Assembly: GCA_964473045.1 (NCBI GenBank)
Contig: CAYYMX010000014.1
Span: 1 to 23,353 of the forward strand
Length of the DNA stretch: 23,353 nucleotides
Origin: CAYYMX01 sp964473045
GTDB lineage: Bacteria; Pseudomonadota; Alphaproteobacteria; Methylaequorales; Methylaequoraceae
Direction of reading: 5' to 3'
The number at the start of each line of letters is the position of its first letter. Positions within the stretch are counted from its first letter, which is position 1. A program made the position numbers and the translations under genes. Below the pieces are notes generated by a model. The model was given only the letters and a program-made list of their open reading frames with translations, was not told the DNA's origin and made no database searches. Positions 6,048 to 15,324 of the stretch are shown in pieces.

Positions 6048-6974
6048 ATGCAAGAAGATTTAAAACATCTTCCGGTAATGGCTGATGAAGTTGTTAGTTA
6101 CATAAAGCCTCAAGAAAATAAAATTTATTTTGATGGAACTTTTGGACAAGGAGGCTACTCTCAAAAAATCTTAGGCAAAGCATCATGCAAAATATTTGCT
6201 ATCGACAGAGATCCAGCATCCATACCTTATGCAGATAGAATTAAAAAAATTTATCCCAAAAAATTTTTTTTTGAAGTTGAAAAACTAAGTAACCTTAAAA
6301 AGTATGCAGAAAAAAGAAAAATAGAAAAGATTGATGGAATAGTCTTAGACTTAGGACTCTCAAACACTCAACTAAACAACTCAAAAAGAGGATTCTCATT
6401 TTCAAATGATGGCCCACTAAACATGCGCATGGATGGAAAAAATGACAATCTTACAGCAGAGAAAATAATTAATGAATACTCAGAAAAAAAGTTAAATGAA
6501 ATTTTTTTTTACTATGGTGAGGAAAAAAACTCTAGAAAAATCTCCAATGCTATTATTGAATTTAGAAAAAAAGAAAAAATTGTTTCAACTTTAACTTTAT
6601 CTAAAATAATAGAAAAGATTAATTTTCAAAAAAAAATACACCCAGCAACAAGAGTCTTTCAAGCACTAAGAATTTTCATAAATGATGAGCTCTTTGAACT
6701 AGAAAATTTTCTCCAACAATGCATACAGCTTCTTAATAGCAAATCAAGAATAGCCGTAGTTTCATTTCATTCTTTAGAAGATAGAATTGTAAAAAGATTT
6801 TTTAAGTCTCTTAGTTCTAGTTATCAAAACAACTATAAACATCTTCCAGAAAAAAAAAGGAAAGATCCCAAAATTAGAATTTTAACCAAAAAGACTATTA
6901 ACCCAAGTATAGATGAGATTAAACAAAACCCAAGATCAAGGTCGGCCAAATTAAGAGTCGCAGAAAAAATATGA
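6048..6974 (+). CDS. rsmH: 16S rRNA (cytosine1402-N4)-methyltransferase RsmH (MraW)
   Basis: RsmH methylates N4 of C1402 in the decoding region of 16S rRNA using S-adenosylmethionine. Recognisable parts are LKHLPVMADEVVSYI at the N-terminus (usual form HxPVLLxEV), the SAM-binding DGTFGQGGYS (about 29-38), FAIDRDP, DLGLSNTQLNNSKRGFSF with GPLNMRMD, the HPATRVFQALRIFIND segment, and SFHSLEDRIVKRFF near the C-terminus. Length (308) is normal. It starts 2 bases after the ftsZ stop. A perfect TAAGGAGG at 6026-6033, inside the ftsZ tail codons, lies 14 nt upstream of the ATG and may act as its ribosome binding site. It overlaps ftsL by 4 bases (ATGA). Confidence 0.95.
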   Translation: MQEDLKHLPVMADEVVSYIKPQENKIYFDGTFGQGGYSQKILGKASCKIFAIDRDPASIPYADRIKKIYPKKFFFEVEKLSNLKKYAEKRKIEKIDGIVLDLGLSNTQLNNSKRGFSFSNDGPLNMRMDGKNDNLTAEKIINEYSEKKLNEIFFYYGEEKNSRKISNAIIEFRKKEKIVSTLTLSKIIEKINFQKKIHPATRVFQALRIFINDELFELENFLQQCIQLLNSKSRIAVVSFHSLEDRIVKRFFKSLSSSYQNNYKHLPEKKRKDPKIRILTKKTINPSIDEIKQNPRSRSAKLRVAEKI

Positions 6975-7222
6975 ATTTTTTTTATACTCTGATTTTTTTA
7001 ACAATTATCTCGTCCAATATTTTGGTAAGACTACTAGTAGTCAATCAAGAAAAAGAAATTAAAAAAATTGAGAATGAAATTCTACTTGTAGAATCAAAAA
7101 TTGAAAAAATTGACCATAACATAGCCTATGACACAAGTATTAAAAAACTCAGCGAAATTAATAAAAAAGAATTTAACTTAGTACCAATATTACAAGAAAA
7201 CATAATTAATCTTAATAAATAA
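6971..7222 (+). CDS. ftsL: Cell division protein FtsL
   Basis: This small bitopic protein has 83 residues. A short N-terminus leads into a transmembrane helix (about 3-24, FFYTLIFLTIISSNILVRLLVV), then a coiled-coil-like stretch (about 25-55, NQEKEIKKIENEILLVESKIEKI) predicted in the periplasm. The size, topology and place between rsmH and ftsI match FtsL, which activates FtsWI together with FtsB and FtsQ. The sequence itself is weakly conserved, so synteny carries much of the call. It starts at an ATGA overlap with rsmH. Confidence 0.85.
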   Translation: MNFFYTLIFLTIISSNILVRLLVVNQEKEIKKIENEILLVESKIEKIDHNIAYDTSIKKLSEINKKEFNLVPILQENIINLNK

Positions 7223-7229
7223 AATTTTG

Positions 7230-8906
7230 ATGTATAAAAAAAATAAATATTTTTTTGAAAATGTTCTTCCAAACACCAAAAATGCAAAATCAACTAAAGT
7301 GATTTTCAGCGACAGCAACGATATAATAAATGAAGCACGAAATCAAAAGATTATGGTTAATGCCAAAAAAAAAAATCTTTTTTTTTTTTTTCTAATCCTT
7401 TTCTTTTCAACCAACGTAGCAATAAATCTTTTTGAAGTTTCACAGAATAGTAAAAAAAATTTTTCTCAAGTAAAAATCAAGCCAGAGAAAAGAGGAAAAA
7501 TCTTTGATAGGAATGGAGAAATAATTGCAACAAACCTCCCAACTCTTGACTTGTATTTAAATAAAAAAAAAATAATTGATTTTGAAAAAATAAAAAATGA
7601 ATTGCCTAGAATATTTAAGGCAAAAAGTACAAAGATTTTAAATAAAATTCACTCAAAAACACAATACATTGAAATAGAAAAGAATCTTACTAAAATTCAA
7701 ATTCATGAGTTAAAAAAACTTGGAGATCCTGGAATTGTTTTTCATAAATCAAGTAAAAGAGTGTACCCACAACATAATTTATTTTCTCATGTAACAGGGT
7801 TTTTATCCAAATATTTAGTGCCTAAAAGTAAAATTGAAAAAAACCTTAATAAAAAATTAGAAATTGGAACTAGTTTAAATTTGTCATTAGATCTAAGAGT
7901 ACAATCAATCGTTCATGAAGAACTGCTTAAAAGCAAACAAGAATACGAAGCAAATTCAGCTCTAGCAGTTGTAATGAATGCCACAACTGGAGAAATTTTA
8001 TCAATGGTATCTGTCCCAGATTTTGATCCAAACTACCCCGAAAAAATTTTACCATTTTCAGAAAATAATTTAGTAACCGAAGCCAGATATGAAATGGGAT
8101 CAACATTAAAAATGATAAATGCAGCAATGGCACATGAATTTAACTCTTCAGCGCTAAAAAAAACTTACAATGTATCGGAAGGATACTGGATTACTGAAGA
8201 AAAATTTATTGAGCCAATCCCAGGTCAAAAAAAACTAAATTTTGATGAAGTATTTATAAGATCATCCAATGTTGGCAGTATAAAAATACTAGAAGAAATA
8301 GGAATAGAAAAACAAAGGGAATTTTTTAAATATATTGGATTAAATGAAGATTTAAAGATTGATGGATTAAGAATAGTCTCCAACAACCTTCCACAAAACT
8401 GGGATGAATTAGCATCTAGATTTATAAGTTATGGATACGGAATATCTCTTTCTCCAATAAGTTTAATTTCAACTTTTTCTACTCTTGTCAATGGAGGTTT
8501 TAGAGTTCAGCCTAAAATAACAAAAGGAGGGAAAACACCTCAAGAAAAAATACTTAAAGATAAGACTTCAAAGAAAATTAATTTATTATTAAAAAAAATA
8601 GTTTTGGAAGGAACTGGGAAAAAAGCTTACGTAGAAGGAATAAATGTAGGAGGCAAAACTGGAACTTCCAAAAAACTTATTGATGGAGAGTACAACGAAA
8701 AAAAATTGATTACATCATTCATCGGAACTTTTCCAATCGAGGACCCAAAATTTTCAGTTCTTATACTTTTTGATGAACCAAAAAGAAAAAATGAGAAATA
8801 CCTTGAAAATTTTGGAGGGAATACTGCAGCACCAACATTTGCAAAAATTGTGAAAAAAATATCCCCAATACTTAACCAAAAAAACTATTACGTAGAACTA
8901 GAATAA
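7230..8906 (+). CDS. ftsI: Septal peptidoglycan transpeptidase FtsI (PBP3, class B)
   Basis: FtsI crosslinks septal peptidoglycan and partners FtsW. I used the ATG at 7230; a TTG directly before it could also serve. A cytoplasmic tail of about 48 residues precedes one membrane anchor (about 50-68), and the N-terminal dimerisation module begins near KRGKIFDRNGEIIATN. The transpeptidase motifs are S291-T-L-K294 (nucleophile Ser, in YEMGSTLKM), S345-S-N347 (RSSNVGS) and K476-T-G-T479 (GGKTGTSKK). There is no PASTA domain, and the length (558) is normal. An A11-TC-T14 run (7365-7391) encodes the start of the membrane segment. The gene lies 7 bases after ftsL with no clear Shine-Dalgarno sequence. 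Confidence 0.95.
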   Translation: MYKKNKYFFENVLPNTKNAKSTKVIFSDSNDIINEARNQKIMVNAKKKNLFFFFLILFFSTNVAINLFEVSQNSKKNFSQVKIKPEKRGKIFDRNGEIIATNLPTLDLYLNKKKIIDFEKIKNELPRIFKAKSTKILNKIHSKTQYIEIEKNLTKIQIHELKKLGDPGIVFHKSSKRVYPQHNLFSHVTGFLSKYLVPKSKIEKNLNKKLEIGTSLNLSLDLRVQSIVHEELLKSKQEYEANSALAVVMNATTGEILSMVSVPDFDPNYPEKILPFSENNLVTEARYEMGSTLKMINAAMAHEFNSSALKKTYNVSEGYWITEEKFIEPIPGQKKLNFDEVFIRSSNVGSIKILEEIGIEKQREFFKYIGLNEDLKIDGLRIVSNNLPQNWDELASRFISYGYGISLSPISLISTFSTLVNGGFRVQPKITKGGKTPQEKILKDKTSKKINLLLKKIVLEGTGKKAYVEGINVGGKTGTSKKLIDGEYNEKKLITSFIGTFPIEDPKFSVLILFDEPKRKNEKYLENFGGNTAAPTFAKIVKKISPILNQKNYYVELE

Positions 8907-8909
8907 AAC

Positions 8910-10391
8910 ATGCAGATTTCAGAAATTTTAAAAAAAATAAATTCAAAATACAAAATATATAATTTTTTTGAAACCGATATAAAAGGTATAACTGCCCATT
9001 CTGATGAAGTTAAAAAAAATTTTATTTTTGGTGCAGTTAAAGGAAGTAAAACAAATGGCGAAAAATATATTAATAGTCTTCTAAAATATCAACCTTTAGT
9101 TTTTATTGTATCATCTGAATCCAAATTAAACTTCAAAACAAACAAAAATCAAAAGATTATTATAATTAGAACTAATTACGTTAAAAAATTACTGTATGAG
9201 CTTGCATCTATTTTTTATTCAGATTCATCAATTGAAAAAATAGCGGTAACTGGAACAAATGGGAAAACCAGTATTGTTGATTATTCAAGACAAATTCTAT
9301 CAATGTTAAATGTTCAAGCAGCTAGTATTGGAACTCTAGGACTAATCTTTAGAAATAAATTATTACATTCATCAAATTTAACAACACCAGATTCTATTTA
9401 TTTACACCAAAAAATAAATAGTCTAAGCAAACAAAATTGCAAGAAAATAATTTTAGAAGCCTCAAGTATTGGTCTGGATCAAAATAGATTGTATCCACTA
9501 AAATTTGATGCTGTTGCTTTTAGCAATTTATCTAGAGATCACCTAGATTATCACAAATCAATGAATAATTATTTAAAAAGTAAACTATTACTTTTCAAAG
9601 AACATTTGAAAAAGAATTCAATTGCAGTCATATTTTCTGACTCAAAATATTCAGATCATTTTGTTAAAGTATGCATACAGAAAAAAATACTAATTTTAGA
9701 TTTTGGGAAAAAAGCTAATTTTTTAAAAATAAACTACATAAAAAAAAAAAATGAAATTTATGAAGTGAGCTGCAATCTTAGGAAAAAAAAGTTTGTTTTT
9801 CAGATCATAAGCACTAGCGAATATGAAATATATAATAAAATCTGTGCATTAATTTTAGTATTTGGAAAAAAAATTAAATCTCAAAATTTTGTGTTTTTAA
9901 ACAAACTAAAAAATCCTCCAGGTAGACTTGAAAAAATTTTTGAAAAGAATGATATCAAGGTCTTTGTTGATTATGCACACACTCCAAATGCTATCAAAAA
10001 TGTACTAAAAGCCTTAAAAAAAATAACCAAAGGAAATTTATTTTTAATTTTTGGTTGTGGGGGTGATAGGGATAAAGGAAAAAGATTATTAATGACTAAA
10101 GAAGCCCTTAAATTTGCTGATAACATTATAATCACCGATGACAATCCTAGAAATGAGAATCCAAAAAAAATAAGAGATGAAATGATTATTGGCATCAAAA
10201 AAACACATTTAAATAAAATTCAGCAAATTCCTAATAGAAAAAAAGCTATAGAATATGGTGTAAAAAAGACTGAGTATAATGACATATTATTAATTGCAGG
10301 TAAAGGCCATGAAAATTACCAAATTATAGGAAATAAAAAAAAGTTTTTTAGCGATAAAAAAGTAGCATTGGAGTTTCTAAAAAAAAAATGA
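8910..10391 (+). CDS. murE: UDP-MurNAc-L-Ala-D-Glu:meso-diaminopimelate ligase MurE
   Basis: MurE adds the third stem-peptide residue in the cytosol using ATP. The N-terminal UDP-binding domain is followed by the P-loop G115-TNGKTS (115-121) and SIGTLG. The central ligase part contains EASSIGLDQNRL and SRDHLDYHKSMNNYLKSKLLLF, whose Lys is the site usually carbamylated. The C-terminal domain carries D411-N-P-R414 (TDDNPRNENP), the motif that marks meso-diaminopimelate rather than lysine as substrate, and ends with AGKGHENYQI. Length (493) is normal. It begins 3 bases after ftsI and overlaps murF by 4 bases. Confidence 0.96.
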   Translation: MQISEILKKINSKYKIYNFFETDIKGITAHSDEVKKNFIFGAVKGSKTNGEKYINSLLKYQPLVFIVSSESKLNFKTNKNQKIIIIRTNYVKKLLYELASIFYSDSSIEKIAVTGTNGKTSIVDYSRQILSMLNVQAASIGTLGLIFRNKLLHSSNLTTPDSIYLHQKINSLSKQNCKKIILEASSIGLDQNRLYPLKFDAVAFSNLSRDHLDYHKSMNNYLKSKLLLFKEHLKKNSIAVIFSDSKYSDHFVKVCIQKKILILDFGKKANFLKINYIKKKNEIYEVSCNLRKKKFVFQIISTSEYEIYNKICALILVFGKKIKSQNFVFLNKLKNPPGRLEKIFEKNDIKVFVDYAHTPNAIKNVLKALKKITKGNLFLIFGCGGDRDKGKRLLMTKEALKFADNIIITDDNPRNENPKKIRDEMIIGIKKTHLNKIQQIPNRKKAIEYGVKKTEYNDILLIAGKGHENYQIIGNKKKFFSDKKVALEFLKKK

Positions 10392-11773
10392 GCTTGTGGA
10401 GTATTGAAGAAGTTTGCGAAGCACTGAGTGTAAAGTTTGAAAGTCAGAATTACAAATTAAGTGATATTTCAATTGATACTAGAACTTTAAAAAAGGGTAG
10501 TCTGTATATCCCAATAATTGGTAAAAAATATGATGGTCATGATTTTATCGAAGATGCCTTTAAAAAAGGAGCTGAAGCTTCTTTAGTTGAAGAAAAAAAG
10601 GTAGGATTAATTAAAAAGTTCTCAAAACCCATTTTAATTGTAAAAAATACAAAAATTTCTTTAAAAAGATTAGCAATTTTTTCTCGAAAAAGAGCAAAAA
10701 AATTATTAATGATTTGTATTACTGGCAGCAACGGAAAAACAACATTGAAAGAATGGCTAAGTCAAATACTAAGTGAAAAGTTTTTAACTTTTTGTAACTA
10801 TGGAAATCTAAACAATGAAATAGGTATGCCTCTTTCATTAGCTAAAATGCCTAGAGAAACCAAAATTTGTATTCTAGAGTTAGGAATGAACAAACCAGGT
10901 GAAATCTTAAAACTAACAAAAATAGCTAACCCAAATATTTCAATAATAACAAATGTAGGAAACGCACACATAGCAAATTTTAGATCAGAAAGGGAAATTG
11001 CAAAGGAAAAGTCTCAAATTTTAAATTTTTTAAATCAACGAAGTTTTGCAGTCATTCCCAAAGATAGTAAATATTTTTCAATGTTGAATGAAAAAGCTTT
11101 GAAAAATACAAAAAATGTATTTTCTTTCGGTTACAACAAATTTGCAAATTTTAAAATTATTCAAGATTCTAAAAAAAAATCTAAAACTAGTTTTTTAATC
11201 CAAAATAAAAAGGTTTCGTTTCCAAAAAATACAACTAACATCTGGAAAATTAACGTTTCAATTATTTTATGTGTGCTAAAAATTTTAAAGATAGACCATC
11301 TTAGGATTAAGAAAAAAATAGAGCATCTGAAATCAATCAAAGGTAGAGGGTTAGTCCATGAGATTAAAATTAAAGGGAAAAAAATCACACTTATTGATGA
11401 ATCTTACAATTCTAATCCTATGTCTTTATTAATAGCCTTGAAGAATCTTAAAAAGTCTGAGTACAAAAACAAGAGGAAAGTATGCGTAATAGGAGACATG
11501 CTGGAACTTGGAAAAAATTCAATTATTCTTCATAAAAATATAGCAAGTAAAATCATAGAATCAGAATCCAAGATAGTTATTACACTCGGCAAATTTTCAA
11601 AGGTAATTGCTAAAATGTTACCAAAAAGTATTGAGAGTTTTCATTTTGCAAATTTTGAAAATGTATATAATAAACTTGTAGATATTATTGTTGATGATGA
11701 CATAATTATGATCAAAGGCTCTAATTCAACAAAACTTTACAAAGTTAGTGAAAAGTTAATTTCTAAAAAATAA
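10388..11773 (+). CDS. murF: UDP-MurNAc-tripeptide:D-Ala-D-Ala ligase MurF
   Basis: MurF attaches the D-Ala-D-Ala dipeptide made by Ddl, completing UDP-MurNAc-pentapeptide. Seen in order: an N-terminal domain with DISIDTRTLKKGSLYIPIIG and DGHDFIEDAFKKGA, the P-loop G113-SNGKTT (113-119), NLNNEIGMPLS, LELGMNKPGEI, ITNVGNAH, and the C-terminal ESYNSNPMS and GDMLELG motifs. All are standard for MurF. Length is 461. The start lies in an ATGA overlap with murE, and the stop shares one base with the mraY start (TAATG), so translation is probably coupled through this stretch. Confidence 0.96.
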   Translation: MSLWSIEEVCEALSVKFESQNYKLSDISIDTRTLKKGSLYIPIIGKKYDGHDFIEDAFKKGAEASLVEEKKVGLIKKFSKPILIVKNTKISLKRLAIFSRKRAKKLLMICITGSNGKTTLKEWLSQILSEKFLTFCNYGNLNNEIGMPLSLAKMPRETKICILELGMNKPGEILKLTKIANPNISIITNVGNAHIANFRSEREIAKEKSQILNFLNQRSFAVIPKDSKYFSMLNEKALKNTKNVFSFGYNKFANFKIIQDSKKKSKTSFLIQNKKVSFPKNTTNIWKINVSIILCVLKILKIDHLRIKKKIEHLKSIKGRGLVHEIKIKGKKITLIDESYNSNPMSLLIALKNLKKSEYKNKRKVCVIGDMLELGKNSIILHKNIASKIIESESKIVITLGKFSKVIAKMLPKSIESFHFANFENVYNKLVDIIVDDDIIMIKGSNSTKLYKVSEKLISKK

Positions 11774-12861
11774 TGTTTTATTACTTTTTTGTTCCTTTAA
11801 TCGAAAATTATAGCTATTTAAATCTGTTTAAATACCTTACTTTTAGAGCTGGTGGTGCTCTTTTTACTGCCTTTATCATTTCATTTCTATTAGGACCAAA
11901 AATAATTTCACAGTTAAAAAGAATTCAAAAAAACGGACAACCTATAAGAAAGGACGGCCCCAAAAGTCATATCTTGAAGAAAAAAGGAACACCAACTATG
12001 GGAGGAATGTTAATTCTTATATCATTATTTCTTTCCATCATTCTTTGGGCAGATTTAAATAGCCCACTTGTTTGGCTTATTTTCTCTATAACAATTCTTT
12101 TTGGATTAATAGGGGCATTAGACGATTTTAAAAAATTAAAAAATAATTCCTCCGAAGGCATTAAAAGTAGCTATAGATTATTTCTAGAATTTGCTATTGC
12201 TTTTCTGTTTATTTATTGTCTTAACAAATTTCTAAATCCCGATCTTGTAAACATTGTGTTTATACCCTTTACAAAGGGATATTTCATAGACATAGGAAAT
12301 TTTTACTATTTATTTGCTTCATTAGTTATAGTTGGAAGTGCTAATTCAGTCAATCTAACGGATGGTCTCGATGGATTAGCTATTGGACCAATAATGATAA
12401 CTGCATTATCATTTGCTTTTATTACATATTTTACTGGAAACTTTATATATTCAGAATATTTAAAAATTCCTTTCATTAGCGATACAGGAGAATTAGTTAT
12501 AATTTGTGCAGCATTAATAGGTTCTGGTCTTGGTTTCTTATGGTACAATGCACCCCCTGCAATGGTTTTTATGGGAGATACTGGATCGTTATCGGTTGGT
12601 GGTACAATAGGAGCAATTGCAGTTGCAACAAAACATGAAATAATACTATCAGTAATTGGAGGAATTTTTGTCCTAGAAGCTATCTCTGTGATAGCCCAAG
12701 TTTTATCTTTCAAATTAACTGGCAAAAGGATATTTAGAATGGCTCCAATTCATCATCATTTTGAACAAAAAGGATGGTCAGAATCCACTGTTGTAATAAG
12801 ATTTTGGATTATTTCTATAATTTTAGCTCTAGTAGGTTTGGCAAGTCTTAAGTTAAGATGA
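11773..12861 (+). CDS. mraY: Phospho-MurNAc-pentapeptide transferase MraY
   Basis: MraY transfers phospho-MurNAc-pentapeptide to undecaprenyl phosphate, making lipid I at the inner membrane. The 362-residue protein has about ten hydrophobic segments. Catalytic and signature motifs are intact: D117-D118 (ALDDFKK), NLTDGLDGLA (D197, D200), FMGDTGSLSVGG (D269) and PIHHHFE (H327-H329). The cytoplasmic loop GQPIRKDGPKSHILKKKGTPTMGG is typical of the family. It overlaps murF by one base and murD by four. Confidence 0.97.
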   Translation: MFYYFFVPLIENYSYLNLFKYLTFRAGGALFTAFIISFLLGPKIISQLKRIQKNGQPIRKDGPKSHILKKKGTPTMGGMLILISLFLSIILWADLNSPLVWLIFSITILFGLIGALDDFKKLKNNSSEGIKSSYRLFLEFAIAFLFIYCLNKFLNPDLVNIVFIPFTKGYFIDIGNFYYLFASLVIVGSANSVNLTDGLDGLAIGPIMITALSFAFITYFTGNFIYSEYLKIPFISDTGELVIICAALIGSGLGFLWYNAPPAMVFMGDTGSLSVGGTIGAIAVATKHEIILSVIGGIFVLEAISVIAQVLSFKLTGKRIFRMAPIHHHFEQKGWSESTVVIRFWIISIILALVGLASLKLR

Positions 12862-14249
12862 TTTTAAAAAAAATAAGAAAAAAAATCTATGTATATGGAC
12901 TTGGAATCTCAGGAATGTCATTGGCAATTGAATTAAACAAAAATAATTGCAATACAGTCTGTTGGGATGATAACAAATTTGTTAGAGCAAAGGCAAAAAA
13001 AAAAAACTTAAATCTTACAGAATTAGAAGATGTCGATTTTAAAGATCTAGATTATCTAGTCCTAAGTCCTGGAATTTCTCATAGAGTTAACAAACCACAC
13101 TTAGTAGCTAACTATGCAAAGAAATACGGAACAAAAATTATCTCAGATCTAGAGTTTTTAAGTTTTTTAAAATACAAAAAAAAACTAATTGGTATTACAG
13201 GAACAAATGGAAAATCTACTACAACTAAATTTCTTGAAAATTCAATTTCATTCGGAAAAAAAATTAATGCAAGATCTTGTGGAAATATTGGCCTTCCATT
13301 TACAGATTTAAATTTCAAAAAGAATACGAATGAAATAATTTTAGTTGAGGCATCTTCATTCCAACTTGACAGAATAGAAAAACTAAAATTTGATATTGCT
13401 ATACTCTTAAACCTTTCACCAGATCATCTAGATTGGCATAAAAGTGTAAAGTCATATATTGAAGCAAAATTAAAAATTTTTAAAAACCAAGACAGGCATT
13501 GCTTCGCTATAATATGCATAGACTCCAACTACACAAAAAAAATAGCAGACAACTTTAAAAAGAAATTTAAAAGTAATTTAATACTAGTTAGTACTAAAAA
13601 AAAAATCGCTAATGGTATATATATTCAAAAAAACAAGCATGGGTTAATAATTAATAACGAGTTAATTGGTCAAAGTTTTTTAATCTCAAGGGACAAAATT
13701 AAATTCACACCTGGACGCCATAATCATGAAAACCTTCTAGCAACATATGTAGTCAGTCATCTACTAAAAATTCCATACAAAACATTTATAAATTCAGTAA
13801 CATCTTTAAAAAATTTAGAGCATAGAATTGAATTTGTTGGTTCATATAAAAATGTTAGTTTTTATAATGACAGCAAGTCAACCAACATTAATTCCGCCCT
13901 AAGTGCAATAGATTCCTTGGAAAATATCTTTTGGCTTCTTGGCGGAAGGGAAAAAAAAGGAGGCATAAAAGGAATAGGGAAAAAATTGAAAAAAATTTTA
14001 AGGGCTTTTCCTTATGGAGAGGCTGGAATGTCTTTTAAAAATTATCTTAAAAAAAATGCCATACATTGTAAAAGTTTTTTAAATCTTGAAGAAGCATTTT
14101 TTAATGCATTAAACCAGGCGTTAAAATTAAAAAAAAATGTCAACATTCTTTTATCACCAGCATGCTCATCTTATGATCAATTTAAAAATTTTGAGGAAAG
14201 AGGAATTTTTTTTAAAAGATTAGCTTTAAAATATATAAAAAATGAATAA
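12858..14249 (+). CDS. murD: UDP-MurNAc-L-alanine:D-glutamate ligase MurD
   Basis: MurD adds D-glutamate as the second stem-peptide residue. The N-terminal Rossmann-like domain begins VYGLGISGMSLAIEL and includes SPGI. It is followed by the P-loop G115-TNGKST (115-121), CGNIGLPF, VEASSFQLD, and LSPDHLDWHKSVKSYIEAKLKIF with the Lys that is usually carbamylated. The C-terminal domain has FYNDSKSTN, LLGGREKKGG and LSPACSSYDQF. Length is 463. Sequence order and motifs separate it from MurC, E and F. It overlaps mraY by 4 bases and ftsW by 8. Confidence 0.96.
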   Translation: MILKKIRKKIYVYGLGISGMSLAIELNKNNCNTVCWDDNKFVRAKAKKKNLNLTELEDVDFKDLDYLVLSPGISHRVNKPHLVANYAKKYGTKIISDLEFLSFLKYKKKLIGITGTNGKSTTTKFLENSISFGKKINARSCGNIGLPFTDLNFKKNTNEIILVEASSFQLDRIEKLKFDIAILLNLSPDHLDWHKSVKSYIEAKLKIFKNQDRHCFAIICIDSNYTKKIADNFKKKFKSNLILVSTKKKIANGIYIQKNKHGLIINNELIGQSFLISRDKIKFTPGRHNHENLLATYVVSHLLKIPYKTFINSVTSLKNLEHRIEFVGSYKNVSFYNDSKSTNINSALSAIDSLENIFWLLGGREKKGGIKGIGKKLKKILRAFPYGEAGMSFKNYLKKNAIHCKSFLNLEEAFFNALNQALKLKKNVNILLSPACSSYDQFKNFEERGIFFKRLALKYIKNE

Positions 14250-15324
14250 ATTGTCTTTTTCGTTAAAAAACTGGTGGTCCAGCATTGACAAATATATTCT
14301 GTTTTCAACCTTTATCCTTTTACTATTTGGAATAATTTTAGTATTTAGTGCCTCTCAAGTTTTTGAAACTAAATACAATTCATCACCAAATTATTTATTT
14401 AAAAAACATATAATCTTTTGCTTTTTGGGTTTAATGCTAATTATTCTTTTTTCAAGTTTGCAGGCAAAAAATATTGTTATTATCTCAATTGTCATCTTTG
14501 TGATTTCTACAATTTTATCAATTGTTGCAATATTTTTTTTTCCTGAAACAAAGGGAGCTAACAGATGGATTAAGATTTTTAATTACTCTTTTCAGCCATC
14601 AGAACTACTTAAACCCAGTTTTATTATAATTAGCGCTCTCCTAATAAGTAGGTACAAAAATAAGTTTGATAATTCCTTGGTTATAAATATTTTATTATTT
14701 TCTTTTATTTCATCAATTTTAATAATGCAGCCAGACTTCGGAATGTGTTTTTTGGTTTTTTCTCTATGGTCTCTTCAAATGATAATGTTAAATATTAATT
14801 TTATGTTTTTTTTGTTTTTTGTTTTTTTAATAGTTTCTTTTTATGGTTTTTTTTTCCTTGAACATGTTCAGTTTAGAATTAAAAATTTTTTTTTTTCAGA
14901 TGTAGGAGATAATTACCAAATTAAAACATCATTAGAATCATTTTCTAATGGTGGTTTTTTTGGGAAAGGAATTGGTAATGGTGTTGTTTCTAAAAATTTA
15001 CCAGATGTCCACTCCGATTTTATTTTTGCTCTAGCCGGAGAAGAGTTGGGCTTTGTTCTTTCTATCATTATTTTGTTAACATACTTGTTTATTTTTTGCA
15101 GAGTGTTTTTTACAACAAAAGATGAAAAAAATTTCTTTATTTACATTTCATCCTTAAGTTTGACAACAATTTTATTGTTTCAAGCATTAATAAATATTTC
15201 TTCAAGTTTAAACATGATACCGACCAAAGGAATGACTCTTCCGTTTATTTCTTATGGTGGTTCTTCCATGTTATCAAATTCAATCTTAATTGGTTTTATC
15301 TTAGCTCTAACAAGAAAGGAATAA
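14242..15324 (+). CDS. ftsW: Septal peptidoglycan glycosyltransferase FtsW (SEDS family)
   Basis: FtsW polymerises lipid II into septal glycan strands together with FtsI. The 360-residue protein has about ten transmembrane segments after a short N-terminal tail. SEDS family marks are GANRWI with FQPSELLK (usual GAxRWI...QPSEllK), QPDFG, the long periplasmic loop with GKGIGNGVVSKNLPDVHSDFIFALAGEELGF split over that region (the Asp in HSDF is the likely catalytic residue), and GMTLPFISYGGSSML near the end. Position between murD and murG in a dcw cluster favours FtsW over the paralogue RodA. It ends one base before the murG ATG and carries AAAGGA, which serves murG. Confidence 0.95.
   Translation: MNKLSFSLKNWWSSIDKYILFSTFILLLFGIILVFSASQVFETKYNSSPNYLFKKHIIFCFLGLMLIILFSSLQAKNIVIISIVIFVISTILSIVAIFFFPETKGANRWIKIFNYSFQPSELLKPSFIIISALLISRYKNKFDNSLVINILLFSFISSILIMQPDFGMCFLVFSLWSLQMIMLNINFMFFLFFVFLIVSFYGFFFLEHVQFRIKNFFFSDVGDNYQIKTSLESFSNGGFFGKGIGNGVVSKNLPDVHSDFIFALAGEELGFVLSIIILLTYLFIFCRVFFTTKDEKNFFIYISSLSLTTILLFQALINISSSLNMIPTKGMTLPFISYGGSSMLSNSILIGFILALTRKE

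Noticed and set aside
12306..12725. Minus-strand open frame of 139 codons
   Set aside because: It is antisense to mraY, whose catalytic motifs are in this stretch. The composition is a shadow of the membrane protein codons.
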